This document shows, piece by piece, positions 7,211 to 13,317 of a stretch of 44,831 bases of DNA; the first letter of the stretch is position 1, and every line of letters begins with the position of its first letter. The stretch is from Pseudomonadota bacterium (GTDB taxonomy: Bacteria; Pseudomonadota; Alphaproteobacteria; Rhodobacterales; Rhodobacteraceae). Under the pieces are notes generated by a model. That model made no database searches. It had not been told where the DNA came from and saw only the letters and a list, made by a program, of their open reading frames with translations. Location: NCBI GenBank assembly GCA_021779835.1, contig JAJXZX010000026.1:1-44831 (forward strand). Direction: 5' to 3'. The position numbers were made by a program, and so were the translations under genes.

Positions 7211-7454
7211 GTGGTGGCTCCGCGAGCGCCTCCGCCAGCGCCTCGTCAAGCAAGCGCCCAAGATCGGCGGGCATATCGGCAACCGCGTAACTGCGGCGGG
7301 TGTCGCCCCGCGCGGCGATCCGTTCAAATTGCTCGGCGCTGAGAACCACAAAGCGCGGCTTTCCGTGGCGATTGATTGCAACGGGGCCTTGGGCGGCGGC
7401 GGCAAGAACGTCGCCGGTTTTGTTCGCTAGATCAGTGGAAGAAAAACTGCGCAT
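7200..7454 (-). CDS. Phd/YefM-family antitoxin
   Basis: An 84-residue protein with the Phd/YefM core FSSTDLANKTGDVLAAAAQG, then PVAINRHGKPRFVVLS, the standard N-terminal DNA-binding fold. The C-terminal tail (LGRLLDEALAEAL) is the toxin-neutralising part. ATG 7454 has AAGGAG upstream. The promoter TTGTCT-17-TAATAT lies within a 34-bp perfect palindrome (7468-7501), which is presumably its operator. Translationally coupled to the PemK/MazF-like toxin. Confidence 0.88.
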   Translation of the reverse strand: MRSFSSTDLANKTGDVLAAAAQGPVAINRHGKPRFVVLSAEQFERIAARGDTRRSYAVADMPADLGRLLDEALAEALAEPPHDH

Positions 7455-7467
7455 GGCGATAACTCCT

Positions 7468-7501
7468 TATATTGCCGATATTAGCTAATATCGGCAATAT
7501 A
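7468..7501 (-). promoter_or_regulatory. 34-bp perfect palindrome: operator of the Phd-type antitoxin operon
   Basis: A perfect 34-bp palindrome centred between 7484 and 7485, with half-site ATATTGCCGATATTAGC. It spans the whole spacer of a minus-strand promoter (TTGTCT at 7506-7501, 17 bases, TAATAT), and the AAGGAG of the antitoxin follows directly. Its size suggests two adjacent antitoxin dimers. Confidence 0.75.
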
Positions 7502-7514
7502 GACAAGGGCTGAT

Positions 7515-7679
7515 TCAAAAGACAGGTACGCCCCAACCCTTCGCCCGCCAAAGAGCGCAAACAATCCGTTGGCGCTCCTGCTCTGCGTTAAAAAGGTCCG
7601 CGCCGTCGGGCAGCTTGTCCATCTGCGCGACATGTTCGCGAAGTCTGGCCTCAAGGTCTGCAACGGTTTCGTCGGCCAT
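7515..7679 (-). CDS. Small hypothetical protein (54 aa), downstream of parB remnant
   Basis: ATG 7679 lies 2 bases after the TAA that ends the parB-like frame (TAATCATG), with AGAGA upstream as a weak binding site. The protein is helical and acidic (ADETVADLEARLREHVAQMD) with a WRAKGWGVPVF end. It may be a genuine small gene once co-transcribed with parB, or a frame-shifted tail of that protein: a run of six G bases at about 7707-7712 could have shifted the frame. Confidence 0.45.
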   Translation of the reverse strand: MADETVADLEARLREHVAQMDKLPDGADLFNAEQERQRIVCALWRAKGWGVPVF

Positions 7680-7681
7680 GA

Positions 7682-8150
7682 TTATATCTCTTTCAAGCAA
7701 GGGCTGCATCCCCCCGACACGCGGGCAAAGAAGTTGGCCGCGTTCGGCGTCTAGACCGCGCGCACGTTGGCCCCGGCCTTCCCCTCGATCTTGGCAAAGA
7801 GGTCTTTCTCCCGGCCCCCGCCATTGCAGCCGTAATGCAGGGTGCGCGTGATTGCCTCGATCAAGGCGGTGTCGCGGGCGTCTTTCCCTTTCTTTTGGAA
7901 CTTGGCGAAGGCGGCGGCGAGGTCGCCGGGGGTTTTTCCGTATTCGGTGGTTGGGGTCAGACGCGGGTCGATTTCGCACCCGTCCGCTATCGTCGGCGTG
8001 TTGGTCGGGGTTTCGGTGCGGATAGCGAAGATGCTGCTATAGGGGCCGCTGGCGGTGCTGAGGGCGAAGGCCAGAAGGTCCAACACCAAGTCGGGCTTGT
8101 CCAGAAGCGCACGGAAGCTTTCCGGCTCGCGCTCGCGAACGATACTTGGT
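7682..8150 (-). pseudogene. ParB-like protein, C-terminal remnant with in-frame stop
   Basis: On the minus strand the frame reads REREPESFRALLDKPDLVLD, then LLAFALSTASGPYSSIFAIR and further, resembling the C-terminal region of ParB/RepB-like proteins of Rhodobacterales plasmids (compare AEREPESYAHILSKPDPVLDL in relatives, from memory). The N-terminal ParB nuclease-like domain is missing; similarity stops near 8150 where the SRAP locus begins. An amber codon at 7753-7751 interrupts VRAV*TPNAANFFARV where a Trp codon is expected (TGG to TAG). Two lesions make this a dead gene. Confidence 0.6.
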
Positions 8151-8202
8151 GAGAACGGATTACTCGCCGGAGGTGCCATTCGGGCGGCAGGAGGAAGAGG
8201 AC

Positions 8203-8832
8203 GTGTGTAATCTCTACTCGATGACGACAGCCCAGGAGGCGATGCGCCGCCTGTTCCCCGGCCTGAGCGACCACGCAGGTAACCTGCCGCCACTGCCGGA
8301 GATCTACCCCGACAGGACGGCGCCCATCATTCGGACTGGCGACGAAGGCCGCGAGTTGGTGATGGCGCGATGGGGCCTTCCGACGCCGCCAGCCTATCTG
8401 GTCGGAAAGAGGAGCGACCGCGGGGTGACCAACGTGCGCAACATCGCTTCGGCGCATTGGCGGCGGTGGCTGCGGCCGGAGTTTCGCTGCCTCGTGCCCT
8501 TTACGCGGTTTGCCGAACCCGATCACCAGCGGGGCGGCAATGTGTGGTTTGCGCTGCCGGAGGAAGTTCCTGGGTTCTTTGCAGGAATTCAGGTGCCGCA
8601 GTGGCGGTCGGTGCGCAAGATTAAGGACGGAGAGACGGTCGATGACCTCTTCGGCTTCCTGACCTGCCCGCCGAATGCTGAGGTGGCGGCAATCCACCCC
8701 AAGGCCATGCCGGTGATCCTGACGAAGCCGGCTGAGTGGGAAATCTGGCTGACCGCGCCCGCCAGGGAGGCGACGGCCTTGCAACGACCGCTGGATGATG
8801 GCCGCCTCATTATCGACAGCGCAGCGCGATGA
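8203..8832 (+). CDS. SRAP/HMCES-family protein (SOS response-associated peptidase)
   Basis: GTG 8203 is chosen because it places the essential cysteine at position 2 (M-C-N-L-Y-S), behind AGGAGGAAGAGG. The first Met must be removed to expose Cys2, which forms a covalent crosslink with abasic sites in ssDNA. In the 209-residue protein the other expected active-site residues are visible: Asn77/Asn80 (VTNVRN), Glu105 (RFAEPDH) and His165 (AIHPKAMP). SRAP proteins shield abasic sites and are frequent on mobile elements and phages. Its stop overlaps the start of a broken WGR gene (ATGA), so the two formed an operon. Confidence 0.92.
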   Translation: MCNLYSMTTAQEAMRRLFPGLSDHAGNLPPLPEIYPDRTAPIIRTGDEGRELVMARWGLPTPPAYLVGKRSDRGVTNVRNIASAHWRRWLRPEFRCLVPFTRFAEPDHQRGGNVWFALPEEVPGFFAGIQVPQWRSVRKIKDGETVDDLFGFLTCPPNAEVAAIHPKAMPVILTKPAEWEIWLTAPAREATALQRPLDDGRLIIDSAAR

Positions 8833-9094
8833 TCGGTTCGCCCGCAGGAAAGGCAATGCACGTGAACGCGTATCCTGCAGCGCGCCTGCGACCCCCGCAG
8901 GGTAAGGTGAGGCTCTACCGGGTCGAAGTGCTGCGCCATCTCTTCTGCGAAATCATCGTCGACCGACGGTGGGCCGGATCGGCGGCAAAGGGCAATGCCG
9001 GGCGGCGTCCTATCGGTCGATCCTTCTGACGGAAGCGGCAGCCTCTGAATGGGTTCGCGCGAAGGAGCGGCGCGGATACCGCGTCGCTTCCTGA
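8829..9094 (+). pseudogene. WGR-domain gene, frameshifted
   Basis: The frame from ATG 8829 encodes the first half of a WGR domain (VRLYRVEVLRHLFCEIIVDR, then RW) and then runs into an early stop. Removing the effect of one lost base right after the Trp codon, near 8972, gives W-G-R-I-G-G-K-G-Q and continues through SYRSILLTEAAASEWVRAKE to RRGYRVAS and TGA at 9092-9094, exactly the remainder of the domain. A single-base deletion therefore explains the break. It was coupled to the SRAP gene by ATGA. Confidence 0.8.
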
Positions 9095-9107
9095 AGCCAA
9101 CCCGCGA

Positions 9108-9154
9108 TTGCCTGAAACGGGAAACCGCGCTATGGTGCTCCAATGGAACACCAT
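9108..9154 (+). promoter_or_regulatory. parDE promoter and palindromic operator
   Basis: TTGCCT (9108-9113), a 17-base spacer and TATGGT (9131-9136) form a good promoter. A 23-bp palindrome at 9132-9154 (ATGGTG arms, TCCA/TGGA inner arms, one mismatched pair) begins at the -10 box, a typical position for antitoxin autorepression. Confidence 0.65.
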
Positions 9155-9168
9155 GTGGGAGGCCCTCA

Positions 9169-9462
9169 ATGACCGTGCATAAGCAGAGCGTGAGCTTCAC
9201 CGACGCGGCCTTCGCTTTCGCCCGCGAACTGGTCGAAGCGGGCGAGTATCCCAATGTCAGTGCCGCGGTCTCCGGCGAAATGGCCCGTGCCAAGGCAGCG
9301 CGGGAACGCGAACGCACCTTGCTGGAAGCCGAGGTGCAGCGGCGCCTCGCCTTGCCGGCTGACCAGTGGGAACCTGTGGCAGCGCTTGACACCTTCACAG
9401 TGAACGCGCGCGAACACCTGGCCCGGCTCAAGTCGGCCCAAGAGAACAGCGCGACGTCCTGA
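9169..9462 (+). CDS. ParD-like antitoxin
   Basis: A 97-residue protein starting at ATG 9169 behind GGGAGG. The N-terminal ribbon-helix-helix (MTVHKQSVSFTDAAFAFARE, then LVEAGEYPNVSAAVSGEMAR) matches the ParD/CopG pattern in which the first strand contacts DNA. The charged C-terminal helix would bind the toxin. Its TGA overlaps the toxin ATG (TGATG). The palindrome at 9132-9154 is the probable operator. Confidence 0.88.
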   Translation: MTVHKQSVSFTDAAFAFARELVEAGEYPNVSAAVSGEMARAKAARERERTLLEAEVQRRLALPADQWEPVAALDTFTVNAREHLARLKSAQENSATS

Positions 9463-9794
9463 TGCGCCAGAGTAAACACCCGCTGGTCGAACGAGACCTG
9501 ATCGGGATCGTGGAGCACATCGTCGACGTAACGCAGGGCGATTTCGACGCCGCTGGACGCCGGCTTGACGAGATCGACGCTCTCATCCGCGACATCGCGG
9601 CAAACCCAACATCGGGCATGCGGCTCACGGGGCCGCTTGGCGGCTGGCTGGTCCGGCACGGCGGCCGGGGTCATCGCTTGACCATCGTGTTTCGCGCCGA
9701 CCTCGAGCGCGACGTTCTTCAGATCGCGCTCGTTGCCTTTGGCGGGCAGGATTGGGTGTCGCTGGGTACGGAAAGGCAGGGCGCGGAGTTCTAA
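9462..9794 (+). CDS. ParE/RelE-superfamily toxin
   Basis: A 110-residue protein coupled to the ParD-like gene. It has the ParE pattern ERDLIGIVEHIVDVTQGDFD, then IAANPTSGMRLTG, GHRLTIVFRAD and a terminal strand VLQIALVAF. ParE toxins poison DNA gyrase, while related RelE toxins cut mRNA; sequence alone does not settle which activity applies. A T-rich stretch follows within 10 bases of the stop. Confidence 0.85.
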   Translation: MRQSKHPLVERDLIGIVEHIVDVTQGDFDAAGRRLDEIDALIRDIAANPTSGMRLTGPLGGWLVRHGGRGHRLTIVFRADLERDVLQIALVAFGGQDWVSLGTERQGAEF

Positions 9795-9889
9795 AGCTGC
9801 CTTTTTTTGTTTTACTTCCATATGTTAGTAAAAAACAGATAATAGTAATTATGTAATATTTTGCCGATTTCTCAGGTCGCAGGATCCCC
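9795..9889. terminator. AT-rich convergent intergenic region with terminator-like stem
   Basis: These 95 bases are strikingly AT-rich against the GC-rich surroundings. TTTTTTT follows the parE stop, and an imperfect stem TTTTACT...AGTAAAA (about 9810-9835) flanked by T- and A-runs could terminate transcription from both converging units. Confidence 0.55.
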
Positions 9890-10594
9890 TTAGGCCGCGC
9901 GAGCACCGGCCAAGACTCTGAGTTCGTTCGGATCCAAAGTCTCACCTTTGGAGAAATCATAAATCACTTCGATCGCTTTGCCGTTCCAAATGAACGCATA
10001 GTGTTCGGCTTGGACAGCAGTTCCAAAGGCTGTCGGTCGGAGGACCACCGCCAGCCGACCCAGGTTTTCTCGCTTGGGAAGCCAAAATCCGTACGAGCCG
10101 GCATCCCGTAGTGCGCGCACTCTGGAATGTGTTTCAGACCAATCTTCCAGCTGGATTGCGTCGTACTCGTCTAGAAGGTCAGCCTGAAGGGGCGTCTTCA
10201 GCATTCGCATTTCTAGACGAGTGGGGCCCTGCTCGGTTCTTGACAAGAAAGCCTCTCGTCGTCTCACAGCTTCGAGAAGCGCCCCGTCAATCGTATCGGC
10301 AACCAAGCTATAGCCATAGCTACCGTCGCTGAATGGGCTCGCCTCAGGGTCAGGGTAGGTAAATGGTGCAACGAGCCAATTCTGGCTAACCCGACCACGA
10401 TCGTCAGGATAAAGCAGTCCCAGCCCTGTCGCCATCTCTCTTAGGCGGGGATTGGTCATTCCTTCAACGCGCTTCACGCCATCCCAATCGCTGGGCTGGC
10501 AGACTGGCTCGTAGAGTTCGACCGGCGGAAACCTCGACGGGATCAAACGATAAGTAGGTACGGGTTGAGACGCCGCCTGCGACAACTGCTTCAT
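9890..10594 (-). CDS. RES-domain toxin
   Basis: A 234-residue protein starting at ATG 10594, 8 bases after the antitoxin stop. It has RES-like features: an early YRLIPSRF with the conserved Arg, a long loop, then YGYSLVADTIDGALLEAVRR with the conserved Glu/Arg region. RES toxins degrade NAD+ and cause growth arrest; the fold is related to diphtheria-toxin-type ADP-ribosyltransferases. The partner upstream has the Xre/MbcA layout expected for RES modules. This version is longer than many (150-230). The pair is divergent from the ubiquitin-like operon and shares its promoter region. Confidence 0.8.
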   Translation of the reverse strand: MKQLSQAASQPVPTYRLIPSRFPPVELYEPVCQPSDWDGVKRVEGMTNPRLREMATGLGLLYPDDRGRVSQNWLVAPFTYPDPEASPFSDGSYGYSLVADTIDGALLEAVRRREAFLSRTEQGPTRLEMRMLKTPLQADLLDEYDAIQLEDWSETHSRVRALRDAGSYGFWLPKRENLGRLAVVLRPTAFGTAVQAEHYAFIWNGKAIEVIYDFSKGETLDPNELRVLAGARAA

Positions 10595-10602
10595 TAACTG
10601 GT

Positions 10603-11007
10603 TCAACCTCTCTGCGCATCGAGGTAGCGTCGAACTTGGAAGATGTCGGAAAGATACCCGTCGTTCACCATGAACTCTCGGGCTGATCGGCCTTGTAGGA
10701 ACGGCGCCTTGTTGGTCTGTCCCACCCACTTGTCCGCCGCCTCTTGGTCAGTGAACAGAATGCGCAGACACTTGTAGATGTTGATGATGTGCGAGATCCG
10801 CTCAAGCTGATCTCGGTTCAGCTGCCCCCCATCTTTCTTCAACTTAAAAAATGAAGACCGCGGTGGACTGCCAAGAAGCTTCAACTGGTCGTCCGTCGTC
10901 AGGTTCCAAGCTTCCGCAATCTCGAAGAACGCCCTCAGTGCGGACTGATCATCTCCAGGCAAAAGGACTGAAGTGCCTACGGCATCCGCTGTTTGCGTCG
11001 CCGTCAT
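10603..11007 (-). CDS. Xre/MbcA/ParS-type antitoxin of the RES module
   Basis: A 134-residue protein with an N-terminal helical DNA-binding part (ALRAFFEIAEAWNLTTDDQL) and a C-terminal toxin-binding domain (RISHIINIYKCLRILFTDQE, WVGQTNKAPF, GRSAREFMV), the pattern of DUF2384/MbcA antitoxins that cap RES toxins. It would also autoregulate. Divergent GGACTA/TAGTCC sites at 11055-11089 overlap its promoter (TACAAT at 11051-11046 on the minus strand) and the promoter of the Ubl-E2 gene. Confidence 0.85.
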   Translation of the reverse strand: MTATQTADAVGTSVLLPGDDQSALRAFFEIAEAWNLTTDDQLKLLGSPPRSSFFKLKKDGGQLNRDQLERISHIINIYKCLRILFTDQEAADKWVGQTNKAPFLQGRSAREFMVNDGYLSDIFQVRRYLDAQRG

Positions 11008-11025
11008 ATTGGTCTCGTCATGGAC

Positions 11026-11090
11026 TTGACTCCCCTCAAAGTCTCATTGTAGACTAGTCCACACAGGGACTATCGATACACTTTAGTCCA
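11026..11090. promoter_or_regulatory. Bidirectional promoter with repeated TAGTCC/GGACTA sites
   Basis: Plus strand: TTGACT (11026-11031), 18 bases, TAGACT (11050-11055), driving the Ubl-E2 operon. Minus strand: TACAAT (11051-11046), driving the Xre-RES pair. TAGTCC (11055-11060) and GGACTA (11067-11072) form an inverted repeat, with a further TAGTCC at 11084-11089. The sites lie where one repressor could block both directions. Confidence 0.6.
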
Positions 11091-11117
11091 GTAACCCTAG
11101 AAAAGAAAGGCTCTGTG

Positions 11118-11789
11118 ATGGGCACCGAGAGTGAAATCAACCGTGACGAGGCGATTCGCGAGAACGAAGCTGCCGCAAAATTGTTCTTGATCTTCATTGA
11201 TGGCGAAGAGTTCCTGATCAAAGACCACACCGAGACCCCCAACCAGCTCCTCGGGCTGGCTGGTCTCGCTCCGTCGGATCACTACTTGATCGAGATCAAG
11301 AACAAGAAGCGGGACAGCTTCCAAGGGCGCGGCGACGAGACGATTCATATCCAAAAGGGCGATACGTTCGTCAGCGTTTTCACCGGCCCCACCCCGGTCT
11401 CGGAACTTCCGCAGCAATTCGGGGCGGCGAACTTCAAGTCCGGGCTGTCGGCCTTGGGGTACACGGCGACTGAGATCGGTGATGGCAACGTCATCTTTGA
11501 ATACGTCGTCGAACTCGGTCGCTTCGCGGGCCGCGTCGTCACGATGGGCTTCAAGGTGCCTCCCGACTTCCCTATCACGCCGCCGTCGGGGCCTCATGTT
11601 CGGCCCCACATTCATGCGTTGCAAGGCGGAGGCGGGCACCCGACTGGGGGAATCCACCTGAGCTCCGGTCACAGCGGCCTGTCTGACGATTTCCAGTACT
11701 GGAGCCGCCCATTCCTCGGCTGGAATGACGCCCGGAAAACGGTCGGGGACTATATGGCGTTTGTCCGTCACCTGTGGGCTACCCAATGA
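11118..11789 (+). CDS. Ubiquitin-like domain fused to E2-like domain (Prok-E2_E type)
   Basis: A 223-residue protein; ATG 11118 follows AAAGG and is preferred over GTG 11115. Residues about 22-95 look like a bacterial multi-ubiquitin-type beta-grasp domain (LFLIFIDGEEFLIKDHTETP, then GLAPSDHYLIEI, GDTFVSVFTGP). Residues about 100-220 resemble the prokaryotic E2 family E: LGYTATEIGDGNVIFEYVVE, MGFKVPPDFPITPPSGPHVR, then GGIHLSSGHS and FQYWSRPF. The whole protein contains no cysteine, so it cannot form a classical E2 thioester, and the Ubl domain does not end in Gly-Gly. It overlaps the JAB-E1 gene (ATGA). Comparative genomics has placed such Ubl-E2 and E1/JAB genes together; the biochemical role of this version is unknown to me. 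Confidence 0.72.
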   Translation: MGTESEINRDEAIRENEAAAKLFLIFIDGEEFLIKDHTETPNQLLGLAGLAPSDHYLIEIKNKKRDSFQGRGDETIHIQKGDTFVSVFTGPTPVSELPQQFGAANFKSGLSALGYTATEIGDGNVIFEYVVELGRFAGRVVTMGFKVPPDFPITPPSGPHVRPHIHALQGGGGHPTGGIHLSSGHSGLSDDFQYWSRPFLGWNDARKTVGDYMAFVRHLWATQ

Positions 11790-13180
11790 GCCGCGTGACA
11801 TACAGCGTGGCCATGTCCACGGAAACGCATGGTGCCTTGGCAGCCCACTTGCTCCAACACTATTCGCGGGGCCGCCAGGAAGACCTTTGCTTTGCCTTGT
11901 GGCGACCCAGCAAAGGTCGGAGCCGCCTAACTGCCCTCGTTTCTGAAGTCATTCTTCCGGAGGCAGGCGAGCGAAAGCTCCAAGGCAACGTGAGCTTCGA
12001 AGGGCGCTATTTTGAGCGCGCACTTGCGATGGCAGTCGAGGCGGGCGCCGGACTTGTCTTTTTGCATAGCCATCCCTCGTCGGGATGGCAGGGCATGAGC
12101 CGCGACGACGTGGTTGCAGAAGAGCGCCTTGCACCTCGAGCATTTGCAGGGACCGGCCATCCCCTGCTGGGGATGACGCTCGGGATGGATGGCGCCTGGA
12201 GCGGTCGGTTTTGGTTCCGGCACGGCCGCGGCCAATACGGTCGGGAATGGTGTGGCAGTGTGCGCGTTGTGGGCGATGGGCTCGCCTGCACATTCCATGA
12301 CAAGCTGGCCCCCCCACCCCCGTATCGCGAAGAACTCCGGCGCACGACTTCTGCTTGGGGAGAGAGGAAGCAACGCGATCTAGCGCGGCTGCGCATTGGC
12401 GTCGTCGGTGTCGGCAGTGTGGGTGGGCTCGTCTCAGAAGCTGCCTGCCGACAGGGGACCGAAGATTTGATGCTGATCGACTTCGATACTGTAGAAAAGC
12501 ACAACCTTGATCGACTAGTCCACGCGACGTCGAGGGACATCGGAAATCGCAAGGTCGAGACATCGGCCGCGCGTTTGACTGCCTGCGCGACTTCCGAAAA
12601 TTTCCGCGTCGAAGCCCTCCCCTTCTCGATCACTAAGGAAGATGGCTTTCGCGCCGCACTTGACTGCGATGTGATCTTCAGCTGCGTTGATCGGCCTTGG
12701 CCCCGATATGTCCTGAACACGATAGCGGCCGCGCACCTCATCCCTGTGATCGATGGGGGGGTCCGGGTGTCATTGACGGCAAAAGGTCACATGAGGGGTG
12801 CCGACTGGCGCGCCCACGCCATCTTGCCCGGTCACGCTTGCCTTGCATGCATCGGTCAGTACGATCCGGCCGATGTCGCTTTGGAACGCACCGGGCTCCT
12901 CGATGATCCGACCTACATTTCTGGTTTGCCACTGGACCATCCTGCCCGCCATAATGAGAACGTCTTCTCCTTCAGCATGAATGCCGCTGGGCTGCAGATG
13001 CTTCAGTTCCTGTCCATGGTGGTGCAACCCGTTGGCATAGCCGTTCCCGGTCCATTGAACTACCATTTTGCAACGGCCAGCCTTGATCTAGGCGAGGACT
13101 TGGGATGCAAAGCCGGGTGCTACTTTCCGGGCCTATCGGCTTTGGGCGACCAAAGCCCCTTCGATCCCCTTCAGGTGTAA
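11786..13180 (+). CDS. JAB/JAMM peptidase fused to E1-like (ThiF) activating domain
   Basis: A 464-residue protein whose ATG overlaps the Ubl-E2 stop (ATGA). The N-terminal JAB domain carries a full JAMM zinc motif: Glu54, then His94-x-His96, Ser105 and Asp108 in HSHPSSGWQGMSRDD. The E1/ThiF domain follows from about residue 200: nucleotide loop GVGSVGG (208-214), Asp233 in LIDFD and Asn240/Arg243 in HNLDRL. Four cysteines near the end (C352/C355 in CLAC and C441/C445 in CKAGC) could bind a structural zinc as in MoeB/ThiF. It should adenylate a Ubl C-terminus and, through JAB, cleave Ubl fusions or conjugates. Such fused architectures occur in bacterial ubiquitin-like operons implicated in phage defence. 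Confidence 0.85.
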   Translation: MSRVTYSVAMSTETHGALAAHLLQHYSRGRQEDLCFALWRPSKGRSRLTALVSEVILPEAGERKLQGNVSFEGRYFERALAMAVEAGAGLVFLHSHPSSGWQGMSRDDVVAEERLAPRAFAGTGHPLLGMTLGMDGAWSGRFWFRHGRGQYGREWCGSVRVVGDGLACTFHDKLAPPPPYREELRRTTSAWGERKQRDLARLRIGVVGVGSVGGLVSEAACRQGTEDLMLIDFDTVEKHNLDRLVHATSRDIGNRKVETSAARLTACATSENFRVEALPFSITKEDGFRAALDCDVIFSCVDRPWPRYVLNTIAAAHLIPVIDGGVRVSLTAKGHMRGADWRAHAILPGHACLACIGQYDPADVALERTGLLDDPTYISGLPLDHPARHNENVFSFSMNAAGLQMLQFLSMVVQPVGIAVPGPLNYHFATASLDLGEDLGCKAGCYFPGLSALGDQSPFDPLQV

Positions 13181-13183
13181 CGC

Positions 13184-13221
13184 GGCCAGCTGCCCCGGCT
13201 CTTTGGCCGGGGCAGCTGGCC
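13184..13221. terminator. Very strong hairpin between converging genes
   Basis: A perfect 16-bp stem (13184-13199 with 13206-13221, GGCCAGCTGCCCCGGC arm) with a 6-base loop lies 4 bases after the JAB-E1 stop. There is no T-run on either side, so it is not a canonical intrinsic terminator, but it probably stops or stabilises both converging transcripts. Confidence 0.65.
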
Positions 13222-13317
13222 ACACAGGTCCATTTGGTATGATTTCACCTTCAAATCACCTAATTTGGGATTGATGCTGCCGCTCACCCTCGTGGCGAGT
13301 TTAGATGGCTGCTTGGT

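Noticed and set aside
8829..9094. Programmed ribosomal frameshift in the WGR gene
   Set aside because: No slippery heptamer or downstream structure is evident at the break near 8972; a simple one-base deletion is the more economical explanation.
8589..9821. Open frame of 410 codons on the minus strand across the SRAP, WGR and parDE loci
   Set aside because: It is antisense to genes with clear family motifs; its composition (Arg/Ser/Pro-rich) is typical of GC-rich shadow frames, and no start signal or domain is seen.
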